This document shows positions 44,859 through 53,433 of a DNA stretch of 64,000 bases, piece after piece. Position numbers and translations under genes: made by a program. The DNA lies in the NCBI GenBank assembly GCA_017470425.1, contig JAFUYT010000021.1, positions 147,162-211,161 of the forward strand. Reading direction: 5' to 3'. Positions within the stretch are counted from its first letter, which is position 1; every line of letters begins with the position of its first letter. This DNA comes from Bacteroidaceae bacterium (GTDB lineage Bacteria > Bacteroidota > Bacteroidia > Bacteroidales > Bacteroidaceae). The notes below the pieces were generated by a model, which saw only the letters and a program-made list of their open reading frames with translations, searched no databases and had not been told where the DNA came from.

Positions 44859-46118
44859 ATGAGACGCCTCTTCCCTATTCTCTGCATTCTTCTGTGCCAC
44901 TGCTCCCTCTGCCTGGCACAGAAACAGATCTACATCCCCGAGGACCTACGGGGCATGAACCTGGAAAGCGACACCTCGCAGTGGTCATTCGTCCGCAGCG
45001 TGGAGACACGTGACCTCATCTTCATGTGGGAACGCGGTTTCGGCCACGACCTGCAGCATCCGCCATTGCTGGAGGGCAAGCCGATGGGCGTCAACCTGTC
45101 AGTGCTCACTCACCGCGTACAGCATTTCTACACATTCTTCCGCGACACACTGGGCTTCATCCGACAGGATCAGGAACACCCCAGCAAAGCCGAGCGCTAC
45201 AAGATGATGGTCATGTTGAGCTACTCCCTTGACGGGACGGCCTACGGTGGCACCTACGACGACTTCATCGGCGCCCTTTGGGTGGCTCCCAACCGCATCC
45301 ATGACAGCACCATGAACTGTATGGCACACGAACTGGGTCACTCCTTCCAACTGCAGATCCCCGCCGACTCCGTGGGCGAAGCATGGGGCGGCACAGGGTT
45401 CTTCGAGATGACCAGCCAGTGGATGCTCTGGCAGGTGAATCCCTGGTGGCTGCGCGATGAGAACTACCACTTCGAAGCCTTCAAGCATCTGACACACAAA
45501 GCCTTTTTGCATCCCGAAAACTTCTACCATTCGCCCTATGTCATCCAATGGTGGAGCGACTTACGAGGACGCAAAAGCATTGCAGAGCTCTACCGTCAAG
45601 GACGCATCGGCGAGGATCCCGCGATGACGTATATGCGGCTGTACGGCTTGTCGCAAGAGGCGTTCTGCGACGAGATGTTCCGCGGCTACCAGCATCTCGT
45701 GAACTTCGACTTCCAGCACGCCCGCCAGGAGACACGCCCCTACGCCTGCACTTTCGCCAGCGAAGTTGAGAAGCAAGGCAGCTGGTACAGCCCGAAGGAT
45801 GTTCCCGAAGATTACGGTTTCAACGCCATCCTACTGGACAACAAGGTCAACCTCGCCGCACGCACCTTCCGCCTGCGCCTACGGGGCAGCGACCTGCGCT
45901 ACGGCTTTGTGGGCATCACCTCGGAGGGCGAGAGTCTCTACTCCCCCGTCGGCGCCACCACCTTCACCGTGCCGCGTGGCACGACACTCAGCCATCTCTA
46001 CCTGATTGTCATGGGAGCACCCCGTCAGCACGTACGCGCCGCGATGCCTGGCGATGAAGCTACAGGCAACGATGCCTCACCCCGGCAGTACCCCTACCAG
46101 TTCAAAGTCACGAACTGA
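44859..46118 (+). CDS. Secreted gluzincin-type metallopeptidase
   Basis: A 419-residue exported protein (signal peptide to CLAQ), similar through its first 210 residues to the product at 17481. Zinc motif HELGH at 157-161 (NCMAHELGHSFQLQ) and Glu183 in GFFEMTSQW as presumed third ligand. It lacks the DUF4859 and sorting domains of its relative, and so has only the catalytic core plus a short beta domain (RTFRLRLRGSDLRYGFVGIT). It ends the long operon. Peptidase activity and substrate are inferred from the motif only. Confidence 0.78.
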   Translation: MRRLFPILCILLCHCSLCLAQKQIYIPEDLRGMNLESDTSQWSFVRSVETRDLIFMWERGFGHDLQHPPLLEGKPMGVNLSVLTHRVQHFYTFFRDTLGFIRQDQEHPSKAERYKMMVMLSYSLDGTAYGGTYDDFIGALWVAPNRIHDSTMNCMAHELGHSFQLQIPADSVGEAWGGTGFFEMTSQWMLWQVNPWWLRDENYHFEAFKHLTHKAFLHPENFYHSPYVIQWWSDLRGRKSIAELYRQGRIGEDPAMTYMRLYGLSQEAFCDEMFRGYQHLVNFDFQHARQETRPYACTFASEVEKQGSWYSPKDVPEDYGFNAILLDNKVNLAARTFRLRLRGSDLRYGFVGITSEGESLYSPVGATTFTVPRGTTLSHLYLIVMGAPRQHVRAAMPGDEATGNDASPRQYPYQFKVTN

Positions 46119-46193
46119 CGCTATCTACTGCCCTTGCCCATCTGCCAGCTGATGAGGCATCCGCATAAAAACCTATTTTTTCTCGGCAAAACA

Positions 46194-46225
46194 GTTGGAC
46201 AAAACGGAAAAGTTTCGTAGCTTTG
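46194..46225 (+). promoter_or_regulatory. Promoter for the ribonucleotide reductase gene
   Basis: GTTG (46194-46197), 20 nt, TAGCTTTG (46218-46225). It gives a leader of about 85 nt. I looked for a cobalamin riboswitch in this leader and did not find its conserved boxes. Confidence 0.6.
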
Positions 46226-46315
46226 CGGCGCAATAAGTTGTTCTAAACAGAAAACTTTTGTACACAGACCGCTGCGTAGCTATTCACTTTACACGTTATC
46301 ATACCTTTACCAACT

Positions 46316-48904
46316 GTGGAACAGAAAACTTACACTTACGACGAAGCCTTTGCGGCTTCGCTTGAGTACTTTGCCGGTGATGAACTGGCCGCCCGCGTAT
46401 GGGTCAACAAGTATGCGATGAAGGACTCCTTCGGCAACATCTACGAGCAGAGCCCCGCCGACATGCACTGGCGCATCGCCAATGAGGTCGCACGCATCGA
46501 ACAGAAGTACCCAAACCCGATGACAGCACAAGAGATCTTCGAGCTCCTGGATCACTTCCGCTACATCATCCCCGCCGGTTCCCCCATGACTGGCATCGGC
46601 AACCACTACCAGGTGGCATCGCTCTCGAACTGCTTCGTGGTAGGACTGGAAGGCAATGCCGACAGTTACGGCGCCATCATCCGTATCGACGAAGAGCAGG
46701 TGCAGCTGATGAAGCGGCGCGGCGGCGTGGGCCACGACCTCTCCCACCTGCGGCCTGCCGGTTCCCCCGTCAAGAACTCCGCACTGACCTCCACCGGCCT
46801 CGTGCCTTTCATGGAACGCTATAGTAATAGTACGCGCGAGGTGGCACAGGACGGCCGCCGCGGCGCACTCATGCTCAGTGTCAGCATCAAGCATCCCGAT
46901 GCCGAGAGCTTTATCGACGCAAAGATGACGGAGGGCAAGGTGACGGGCGCGAATGTCAGCGTGAAGATTGACGACGCCTTCATGCAGGCTGCTGCCGAGG
47001 GCAAGCCCTACACGCAACAGTTCCCTATCGACAGCGACGAGCCCCTCGTGAAGAAGGAGATTGACGCCAGCGCACTCTGGAAGAAGATTGTGCACAACGC
47101 ATGGCAGAGCGCCGAGCCCGGCGTGCTGTTCTGGGATACCATCCTGCGCGAGAGCGTGCCCGACTGCTATGCCGACCTGGGCTTCCGCACGGTCTCCACG
47201 AACCCCTGCGGCGAGATTCCCCTCTGCCCCTACGACAGCTGCCGCCTGCTGGCCGTGAACCTCTATGAATACGTAGAGAATCCATTCACGCGCAACGCGA
47301 AGTTTGATTTCAATCTGTTTCGCGACCATGTGCGCAAGGCACAGCGCATCATGGATGACATCATCGACCTCGAGCTGGAAAAGATCGCGCTCATCCTCGA
47401 GAAAATTGAGTCCGACCCGCAGAACGAGGAAGTGAAGTCGGCCGAGCGTAACCTGTGGCTGAAGATCCAGCGCAAGAGCTCCATGGGACGCCGCACGGGC
47501 GTGGGCATCACTGCAGAAGGCGATATGTTGGCAGCCTTAGGACTGCGCTATGGCACGCAGGAGGCCACAGACTTCGCCGTGGAGGTGCAGAAGACAGTCT
47601 GCCTCAGCGCCTATGCCAGCAGTGTGGAGATGGCACGTGAACGCGGTGCCTTCGAGATGTTCGATGCCAAACGCGAAGAACAGAACCCCTTCATCCAGCG
47701 AATCAAAGCCGCTAATCCGAAGCTCTATGCCGACATGGTAAAGTACGGACGCCGCAACGTAGCATGCCTCACCATCGCCCCCACGGGCACCACCTCCCTC
47801 ATGACGCAGACGACCTCCGGCATCGAACCCGTCTTCATGCCTGTCTATAAGCGTCGCCGCAAGGTGAACCCCAACGACCCCGAGGTGCACGTGGACTTCA
47901 TCGACGAGACGGGTGACGCCTTTGAGGAGTACATCGTCTATCACCACAAATTCCTCACATGGATGAAGACCTGCGGCCTCGACACCGAACGTCGCTACAC
48001 GCAGGAGGAGATCGACGAGCTCGTGGAGCAGTCACCCTACTACAAGGCGACAGCCAACGATGTCGATTGGCTGATGAAGGTGCGTATGCAGGGTGCCATC
48101 CAGAAATGGGTCGATCACAGCATCAGCGTGACGGTGAACCTCCCCAACTCGGTCGATGAACAGCTCGTGAACGACCTCTACATGGAGGCCTGGCGCAGCG
48201 GTTGCAAGGGCTGCACCATCTATCGCGACGGCTCCCGCAGCGGCGTGATGATCAGCGTCAGCAAGAAGAAGGAGAAGAAAGCTGACAGCGAGCAGGAGAC
48301 GCCTGCACTGGAGACGGGCAGTGAGCCGCACGTCCACGAGTGCCGTCCGCCTGAGGTCGTAGAAAAGCGACCCGATGCGCTGGAGTGCGACGTGGTACGC
48401 TTCCAGAACAACAAGGAGAAGTGGGTGGCCTTCGTGGGCTTGCTCAACGGCTACCCCTATGAGATCTTCACCGGCTTGCAGGACGACGAGGAAGGCATCA
48501 TGCTACCCAAGAGCGTCACCAAGGGACGCATCATCAAGCAGATGAACCCCGACGGCACGAAGCGCTATGATTTCCAGTTCGAGAACAAGCGCGGCTATAA
48601 GACGACCGTCGAGGGCCTCTCCGAGAAGTTCAATCCCGAGTACTGGAACTACGCCAAGCTCATTTCCGGCGTGCTGCGCTACCGTATGCCGCTCGACCAT
48701 GTGATCCGCCTCGTGGATCAGCTACAGCTGAACAGCGAGACCATCAACACTTGGAAATCCGGCGTCGAGCGCGCCCTCAAGAAATACATCACCGACGGCA
48801 CTGCTGCACGCGGACAGGTCTGCCCCAACTGCGGTCAGGAGACCCTTGTCTATCAGGAAGGCTGCCTGATATGCACGAACTGCGGTGCCAGCAGATGCGG
48901 GTAG
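46316..48904 (+). CDS. nrdJ: Adenosylcobalamin-dependent ribonucleotide reductase (class II)
   Basis: Reduces ribonucleotides to deoxyribonucleotides using vitamin B12 to make the thiyl radical, without oxygen. The 862-residue product shows the active-site cysteines in LSNCFVVGLEGNADSYGAI and STNPCGEIPLCPYDSCRLL, the class II hallmark APTGTTSLMTQTTSGIEPVF, and a C-terminal zinc-ribbon-type tail with CPNCGQ and CTNCGASRCG. A charged linker (SKKKEKKADSEQETPALETG) precedes the last domain. The start is GTG, the first start codon in a frame that begins MEQKTYTYDEAFAAS. It is the last core gene before folB, which follows after 42 nt. Confidence 0.93.
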   Translation: MEQKTYTYDEAFAASLEYFAGDELAARVWVNKYAMKDSFGNIYEQSPADMHWRIANEVARIEQKYPNPMTAQEIFELLDHFRYIIPAGSPMTGIGNHYQVASLSNCFVVGLEGNADSYGAIIRIDEEQVQLMKRRGGVGHDLSHLRPAGSPVKNSALTSTGLVPFMERYSNSTREVAQDGRRGALMLSVSIKHPDAESFIDAKMTEGKVTGANVSVKIDDAFMQAAAEGKPYTQQFPIDSDEPLVKKEIDASALWKKIVHNAWQSAEPGVLFWDTILRESVPDCYADLGFRTVSTNPCGEIPLCPYDSCRLLAVNLYEYVENPFTRNAKFDFNLFRDHVRKAQRIMDDIIDLELEKIALILEKIESDPQNEEVKSAERNLWLKIQRKSSMGRRTGVGITAEGDMLAALGLRYGTQEATDFAVEVQKTVCLSAYASSVEMARERGAFEMFDAKREEQNPFIQRIKAANPKLYADMVKYGRRNVACLTIAPTGTTSLMTQTTSGIEPVFMPVYKRRRKVNPNDPEVHVDFIDETGDAFEEYIVYHHKFLTWMKTCGLDTERRYTQEEIDELVEQSPYYKATANDVDWLMKVRMQGAIQKWVDHSISVTVNLPNSVDEQLVNDLYMEAWRSGCKGCTIYRDGSRSGVMISVSKKKEKKADSEQETPALETGSEPHVHECRPPEVVEKRPDALECDVVRFQNNKEKWVAFVGLLNGYPYEIFTGLQDDEEGIMLPKSVTKGRIIKQMNPDGTKRYDFQFENKRGYKTTVEGLSEKFNPEYWNYAKLISGVLRYRMPLDHVIRLVDQLQLNSETINTWKSGVERALKKYITDGTAARGQVCPNCGQETLVYQEGCLICTNCGASRCG

Positions 48905-48908
48905 TCTT

Positions 48909-48943
48909 AGTTGATAGTTGATAATTGACAATTGATCATTGAA
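48909..48943 (+). repeat. Heptanucleotide tract before folB
   Basis: AGTTGAT, AGTTGAT, AATTGAC, AATTGAT, CATTGAA, then AGG and ATG 48947. Confidence 0.75.
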
Positions 48944-48946
48944 AGG

Positions 48947-49300
48947 ATGCAAGTCCTACTGAAAGATATCAGGCTGTATGCTCATCACGGCGTGCTCCCG
49001 CAGGAGCGCGCCGTGGGAGCATACTTCATCCTGAACATCGCCCTCGACACCGATTTCTCACAGGCCATGACGACCGACGAGCTCACCGCCACCATCTCCT
49101 ACGCGGATGTCTTCGATGTGGTGAAACAGGAGATGGCCGTGCCCTCACGCCTCCTGGAGCACGTCGCCGGACGCATCTGCCAAGCCCTCCTCCGCCACTT
49201 CCCCTCCGCCAACGCCATCCACCTGGAACTCCTCAAGGAGAACCCGCCCATGGGAGCCGAGTGCGCCGGTGCGGGAGTACGGCTGACCGTCACACGATAA
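48947..49300 (+). CDS. folB: Dihydroneopterin aldolase
   Basis: Cleaves 7,8-dihydroneopterin in folate synthesis. The 117-residue product is family-sized. It has YAHHGVLPQERAVGAYFILN, with the catalytic-region glutamate, SYADVFDVVKQEM, and the lysine-bearing LELLKENPPMGAECAGAGV. ATG 48947 is preferred over an in-frame TTG 15 nt upstream because that TTG lies in the heptad tract. Confidence 0.93.
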   Translation: MQVLLKDIRLYAHHGVLPQERAVGAYFILNIALDTDFSQAMTTDELTATISYADVFDVVKQEMAVPSRLLEHVAGRICQALLRHFPSANAIHLELLKENPPMGAECAGAGVRLTVTR

Positions 49301-49302
49301 GA

Positions 49303-49337
49303 AAGCCGCCTGCAAGCGATGAACTTGCAGGCGGCTT
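49303..49337. terminator. Bidirectional terminator between folB and tsf
   Basis: A perfect 14-bp stem (AAGCCGCCTGCAAG with CTTGCAGGCGGCTT) and a 7-nt loop between convergent genes. Confidence 0.85.
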
Positions 49338-49360
49338 CTTTATGGATGATGAACAATTGC

Positions 49361-50356
49361 TTATTCGGCGCGGAGCGTGAAACGCTTGAAGTCGGTCACG
49401 GTGAGCTCCTTGTCGATGCTCTTGAGGTACTGGGCAACGGTCTGGTTCTTGTCCCAGATGAACTCCTGGTCGAGGAGGCAGTTCTCCTTGAAGAACTTCT
49501 TCAGACGACCCTGTGCGATGTTCTGAATCATCTGCTCGGGCAGGTTGGCAGCCTTCTCGGCAGCAACCTTCTCCTTGATCTCGCGAACCATCTGAGCCTG
49601 CTCGGGAGTGATCCAGCCCTTGGCCATGTTGCTCTCGATGTGATCCTCGCTATCTACGTGAGCGGGGTTGACACCAGCCTTGCGGATGGCAGCCTCTACG
49701 GCCTTGGCGATCTGCTCCTCCTTGGTCTTCTCGATGGCCACGCGGAGCTCGCTGTCGATGGTCTCCTGGGGCACGCTCTTCTCGTCAACGGCGACGGGGC
49801 TTGCGCTGGCGACCTGCATCGCAACGTTCTTGCCGACGGTCACATCCTCAACGCACTTGTTGAGAGCCACCATCGTGCAGAGGGTGTTCTTGTTCTGGTG
49901 GTTGTAGGCAGCGATGCACTCACCTTCTACGGTGCAGTAGCCATCGAGCTCCATCTTCTCACCAGTGATACCACTGCGATCGACCACAGCCTCAGCAACG
50001 GTGGTACCGTTCAGGGGCAGTGCCTTCACCTCGTCGAGGGTCTTGCAGCGTGCAGCCACGGCAGCGTCGATGATGTCCTGTGTGAGTTTGACGAAGTCAG
50101 CGTTATTGGCCACGAAGTCGGTCTCGCACTTCAGGGCGATGATAGCACCGAAGTTGCCATCGACCTTCACGAGGACGCAGCCCTCGGAGGCCTCACGGTC
50201 GCTACGCTTGGCGGCGACAGCCTGTCCCTTCTTGCGGATGATCTCGATGGCGGGTTCGATTTCGCCGTTGCTCTCTTCGAGAGCCTTCTTGCAGTCGGCC
50301 AGACCTGCGCCAGTCATCTCGCGCAGCTTCTGGATATCTTTGATTGATACAGCCAT
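49361..50356 (-). CDS. tsf: Elongation factor Ts
   Basis: Exchanges GDP for GTP on EF-Tu. The 331-residue product begins MAVSIKDIQKLREMTGAGLA, with DCKKALEESNGEIEPAIEII, and the core CETDFVANNADFVKLTQD that contacts EF-Tu. The C-terminal region (NKNQTVAQYLKSIDKELTVT) is typical. It is the last gene of rplM-rpsI-rpsB-tsf. Confidence 0.97.
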   Translation of the reverse strand: MAVSIKDIQKLREMTGAGLADCKKALEESNGEIEPAIEIIRKKGQAVAAKRSDREASEGCVLVKVDGNFGAIIALKCETDFVANNADFVKLTQDIIDAAVAARCKTLDEVKALPLNGTTVAEAVVDRSGITGEKMELDGYCTVEGECIAAYNHQNKNTLCTMVALNKCVEDVTVGKNVAMQVASASPVAVDEKSVPQETIDSELRVAIEKTKEEQIAKAVEAAIRKAGVNPAHVDSEDHIESNMAKGWITPEQAQMVREIKEKVAAEKAANLPEQMIQNIAQGRLKKFFKENCLLDQEFIWDKNQTVAQYLKSIDKELTVTDFKRFTLRAE

Positions 50357-50367
50357 TTTATTTTAAG

Positions 50368-50518
50368 ACCCACCTCCAACCCCTCCGGTGAGGGAGGGGA
50401 GCTTCAAAGCTATTGGAGACTTATAGGGTCATTTTTTAATGTGATTATACTTTATTTGTTTCTTCCCGCAGGCCTCCCCTCCATCACGGGAGGGATGCCC
50501 TTTAGGGCGGGGTGAGTC
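50368..50518. repeat. Double-hairpin palindromic element, copy 3 (diverged)
   Basis: The rpsB-tsf gap holds GACCCACCTCCAACCCCTCC with GGTGAGGGAGGGG at one end and, at the other, CCTCCCCTCCATCACGGGAG with GGGCGGGGTGAGTC; the two arms are imperfect inverted copies. Same layout as the other three elements, with poorer arm match. Confidence 0.6.
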
Positions 50519-50520
50519 TT

Positions 50521-51348
50521 TTACTCCTCAGCGGGAGCTTCCTCCTCAGCAGGAGCCTCGGCCTCGGCTTCAGCCTCGTCTTCTACGCGGGCGCTCTGCT
50601 TGGGAGCCTTCTTGCCTTTCTCGCCCTTCTCGGCAGCAGCTTCAGCATCGACGCGCTCAGCCTTGCGCTCCTCGAGACCCTCTGCGATGGCGGCAACGCA
50701 GGCGTCAAGGATCACCTCTACGCTCTTGCTGGCGTCGTCGTTGGCGGGGATGACGAAATCAACGTTGTCGGGGTTGGAGTTGGTATCTACGATACCGAAC
50801 ACGGGGATGCCCAGACGGTTGGCCTCGCGGACAGCAATCTGCTCCTTGAGGACATCGACGACGAAGAGCGCTGCGGGCAGACGGGTGAGGTCTGCAACGC
50901 TGCCGAGGTTCTTCTCGAGCTTCGCACGCTGACGGCTAATCTGGAGGATCTCGCGCTTGCTGAGGTTAGCATAAGTGCCATCAGCAGTGAGCTTGTCGAT
51001 GTTAGCCATCTTCTTCACAGCCTTACGGATAGTGGCGAAGTTGGTGAGCATACCACCGGGCCAACGCTCGATGACGTAGGGCATATTGATAGCCGTTGCC
51101 TTCTCGGCGATGACGGCCTTGGCCTGTTTCTTAGTAGCAACGAAGAGGATCTTGCGGCCGCTCTTGGCGATGTTCTTGAGAGCCTCAGCGGCTTCGTCCA
51201 CCTTCACGACAGTCTTGTGAAGGTCGATGATATGAATGCCATTCTTCTCCATGAAGATGTACGGAGCCATGGCGGGATTCCACTTACGCTTGAGGTGGCC
51301 GAAGTGGCAACCTGCCTCAAGCAGTTGGTCGAAGTTTGTTCTTGACAT
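50521..51348 (-). CDS. rpsB: 30S ribosomal protein S2
   Basis: A 275-residue small-subunit protein. The N-terminus FDQLLEAGCHFGHLKRKWNP and the later RWPGGMLTNFATIRKAVKK and RLPAALFVVDVLKEQIAVRE are diagnostic of S2. The last 50 residues are a low-complexity extension, first lysine-rich (EKGEKGKKAPKQS), then acidic (EAEAEAEAPAEEEAPAEE), absent from E. coli S2 but common in Bacteroidetes. Confidence 0.97.
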   Translation of the reverse strand: MSRTNFDQLLEAGCHFGHLKRKWNPAMAPYIFMEKNGIHIIDLHKTVVKVDEAAEALKNIAKSGRKILFVATKKQAKAVIAEKATAINMPYVIERWPGGMLTNFATIRKAVKKMANIDKLTADGTYANLSKREILQISRQRAKLEKNLGSVADLTRLPAALFVVDVLKEQIAVREANRLGIPVFGIVDTNSNPDNVDFVIPANDDASKSVEVILDACVAAIAEGLEERKAERVDAEAAAEKGEKGKKAPKQSARVEDEAEAEAEAPAEEEAPAEE

Positions 51349-51499
51349 AGTCTAAATAGAATAATGTGTGGTTTACTTTCTTTTGGGTTATTTGTTAACC
51401 AACCATGCGGTAAACTCAGCTTAAAGTTTAAAGTAGAGTGTCCGCACGATTTAGATACTAAACGCAATCTATGCAGCCCAGCAAAGCTGTTGATGCCGA

Positions 51500-51886
51500 T
51501 TAACGTTTGCTGAACTGGAAGCGACGACGTGCCTTGGGCTGTCCGGGCTTCTTACGCTCTACCTCACGGGAGTCGCGTGTCATGAAACCTTCAGCGCGGA
51601 GGGCCTTCTTGTCTTCGGCGTTGATCTTGACGAGTGCACGGGCGATGGCGAGGCGGAGAGCCTGGCTCTGGCCGGTGTAGCCGCCACCGAAGAGGTTCAC
51701 CTTGATGTCATACTTCTCAGCGACGTCGAGCAGGTTCAGGGGCTGCTTCACGACGAACTGGAGGATGGAGCTGGGGAAGTACTCCGTCAGATCCTTTTTG
51801 TTGATGGTAATCTTACCAGTGCCCTCTGTCACATAAACACGGGCGACGGCGCTCTTACGGCGACCTAATGCATTAACTACTGCCAT
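51500..51886 (-). CDS. rpsI: 30S ribosomal protein S9
   Basis: A 128-residue protein starting VVNALGRRKSAVARVYVTEG and ending DSREVERKKPGQPKARRRFQ, with SKR as the final residues; the conserved basic tail of S9 reaches the P-site. It begins 6 nt after rplM ends. Confidence 0.98.
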   Translation of the reverse strand: MAVVNALGRRKSAVARVYVTEGTGKITINKKDLTEYFPSSILQFVVKQPLNLLDVAEKYDIKVNLFGGGYTGQSQALRLAIARALVKINAEDKKALRAEGFMTRDSREVERKKPGQPKARRRFQFSKR

Positions 51887-51892
51887 TTCTGT

Positions 51893-52354
51893 TTATTTGT
51901 AGAGGTTAATATCGATGGCCTTGGGGCTCTGTGCCTCGTGCTTGTGCTCGGAACCCTCATAAATGTAAAGGTTCGTGATGAGGCGGCTGGCCAGTTTGTT
52001 CTTGGGGAGCATACCCTTGACGACGCGGCGGATGAGCTTGTCGTAGCCGTTGGGCTTGGCGAGGATGTCAGCGGGGGTGCTGGCCTTCTGACCGCCGGGG
52101 TACATGCTGTAGCGGAGATACACGCGATCGGTCATCTTCTTACCGGTGAGCTGGATCTTGTCGGCGTTGACGATGATGACGTTGTCACCACAATCCACGT
52201 GGGGCGTGAAACTGGGTTTGTACTTGCCACGGAGCAACTTTGCTACCTTGGTGGCGAGGCGACCGAGGACCTGGTCCGTTGCATCCACAACGACCCACTC
52301 CTTCTGAGCAGTCACCTTGTTGGCAGAAATGGTCTTGTAACTTAAAGTGTCCAT
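51893..52354 (-). CDS. rplM: 50S ribosomal protein L13
   Basis: A 153-residue protein with WVVVDATDQVLGRLATKVAK and NVIIVNADKIQLTGKKMTDR, the L13 core, and RRVVKGMLPKNKLASRLITN. First gene of the ribosomal operon. Confidence 0.98.
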   Translation of the reverse strand: MDTLSYKTISANKVTAQKEWVVVDATDQVLGRLATKVAKLLRGKYKPSFTPHVDCGDNVIIVNADKIQLTGKKMTDRVYLRYSMYPGGQKASTPADILAKPNGYDKLIRRVVKGMLPKNKLASRLITNLYIYEGSEHKHEAQSPKAIDINLYK

Positions 52355-52521
52355 TCTTCGTTGAAATTGATTTTTTACTACTAAGTTTGTTTCTTTGTGC
52401 CGCGCGAAGCGGCCATTGTGAGTTTTCTGCGATTCACTAACCGCTTTCCCAGGCCATGAGAAAAGCTATTAACACGCAGATAGTGAGCCTTTTAAACGGC
52501 TCTCTGATAATAATCGGCTTG
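52355..52521 (-). promoter_or_regulatory. Structured 5' leader of rplM (candidate ribosomal-protein autoregulator)
   Basis: The 167-nt leader can form hairpins GAGCC/GGCTC (52485-52502) and GCCGC/GCGGC (52399-52413), and two crossing pairings: TCACTA with TAGTGA (52481-52486 and 52434-52439) and CTGCG with CGCAG (52475-52479 and 52427-52431), which would make a pseudoknot. Leader motifs before L13 have, as I recall, been proposed in Bacteroidia; whether this one belongs to them needs a covariance search. Confidence 0.6.
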
Positions 52522-52552
52522 CAAAGGTACAACATTTTCCTCATTCGCCAAG
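52522..52552 (-). promoter_or_regulatory. Promoter for rplM operon
   Basis: CTTG (complement of 52549-52552), 19 nt, TACCTTTG (complement of 52522-52529). Confidence 0.65.
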
Positions 52553-52595
52553 CATTTTTCACACTTTTTTTATTCTGCAAGTCGCAAATAATGCC

Positions 52596-52603
52596 TACCT
52601 TTG
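52596..52603 (+). promoter_or_regulatory. Promoter -7 element for the DUF4827 gene
   Basis: TACCTTTG followed by GCCGCC, about 75 nt before ATG 52677. No clear -33 element. Divergent from the rplM promoter. Confidence 0.55.
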
Positions 52604-52676
52604 CCGCCGATTTCAGCGGATTTACGAGTCCGCGAAGGAACAGAACAACGAATTTCCGATATAACTTAGCTCTACT

Positions 52677-53372
52677 ATGTACAGCAAATTACACCTTATA
52701 CCTTATACATTATTCATTGCCATTACCCTGGCCATGACCTCATGCAAGAAGGATGAGACCTACGCCGAACAGAAGGAGAAGGAGCGCAACGCCATCAGCA
52801 ACTTCATCAACCGCGACGTGACCATTTACGACCGCGACGGCAACGCCCTCCTCTACGTGGGGCGCATCAACGTCATCAGCGAGGATCAGTTCGAGGGGCA
52901 GGGCAACATGACCGATGTCTCGAAGAACGAGTATGTGATGTTCGGCAACTCGGGTGTCTATATGCAGATTGTGCGCGAAGGCGTGGGTGAGCGCCTGGAG
53001 CCGGGACAGAGCAAGCAGGTCATCGCCCGCTACACGGAGTTCAACATCCTGCGCGACTCGCTGCAGAGCAGCAGCGAGACGCTCTACTACAGCACAGCAC
53101 CGGACATCATCGACATCTCCAACACCTATGGCACCTTCACGGCCTCGTTCAATACCGACAACGGCGGCGGTGCCATGTACCGCACCTACGGCTCCACAAG
53201 CGTACCTCCCGGCTGGCTGGTGCCCTTCACCTACATCCGCATCGGGCGCCAGACGACGGCAGAACAGATCGCAAAGGTGCGCATCATCGTGCCGCACTCC
53301 CAGGGGCACAGCGACGCCATGAGCAACGTCTATCCCTGCTTCTACGAGATCTCCTTCCAAGAGATGCGATAA
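52677..53372 (+). CDS. DUF4827 lipoprotein
   Basis: A 231-residue lipoprotein (lipobox TLAMTSC, then KKDETYAEQKEKERNAISNF). The region INRDVTIYDRDGNALL and PSGxx-type FKBP-like features match the DUF4827 family of Bacteroidales as I remember it; no prolyl-isomerase site is seen. It is most likely anchored in the outer membrane. Function is unknown. Confidence 0.8.
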   Translation: MYSKLHLIPYTLFIAITLAMTSCKKDETYAEQKEKERNAISNFINRDVTIYDRDGNALLYVGRINVISEDQFEGQGNMTDVSKNEYVMFGNSGVYMQIVREGVGERLEPGQSKQVIARYTEFNILRDSLQSSSETLYYSTAPDIIDISNTYGTFTASFNTDNGGGAMYRTYGSTSVPPGWLVPFTYIRIGRQTTAEQIAKVRIIVPHSQGHSDAMSNVYPCFYEISFQEMR

Positions 53373-53380
53373 AAGAAAAA

Positions 53381-53431
53381 GCAATCACAGAGAAAGCCCC
53401 GCCTGCTCGGCGGGGCTTTCTCTGTGATTGC
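53381..53431. terminator. Strong bidirectional terminator
   Basis: A perfect 23-bp stem with a 5-nt loop (TGCTC) between the convergent DUF4827 and EF-G genes. The stem core is AAGCCCCGCC/GGCGGGGCTT. Confidence 0.95.
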
Positions 53432-53433
53432 AT

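Noticed and set aside
46119-46315. Cobalamin riboswitch before the B12-dependent reductase
   Set aside because: The leader below the promoter is only about 85 nt and shows none of the conserved B12 boxes.
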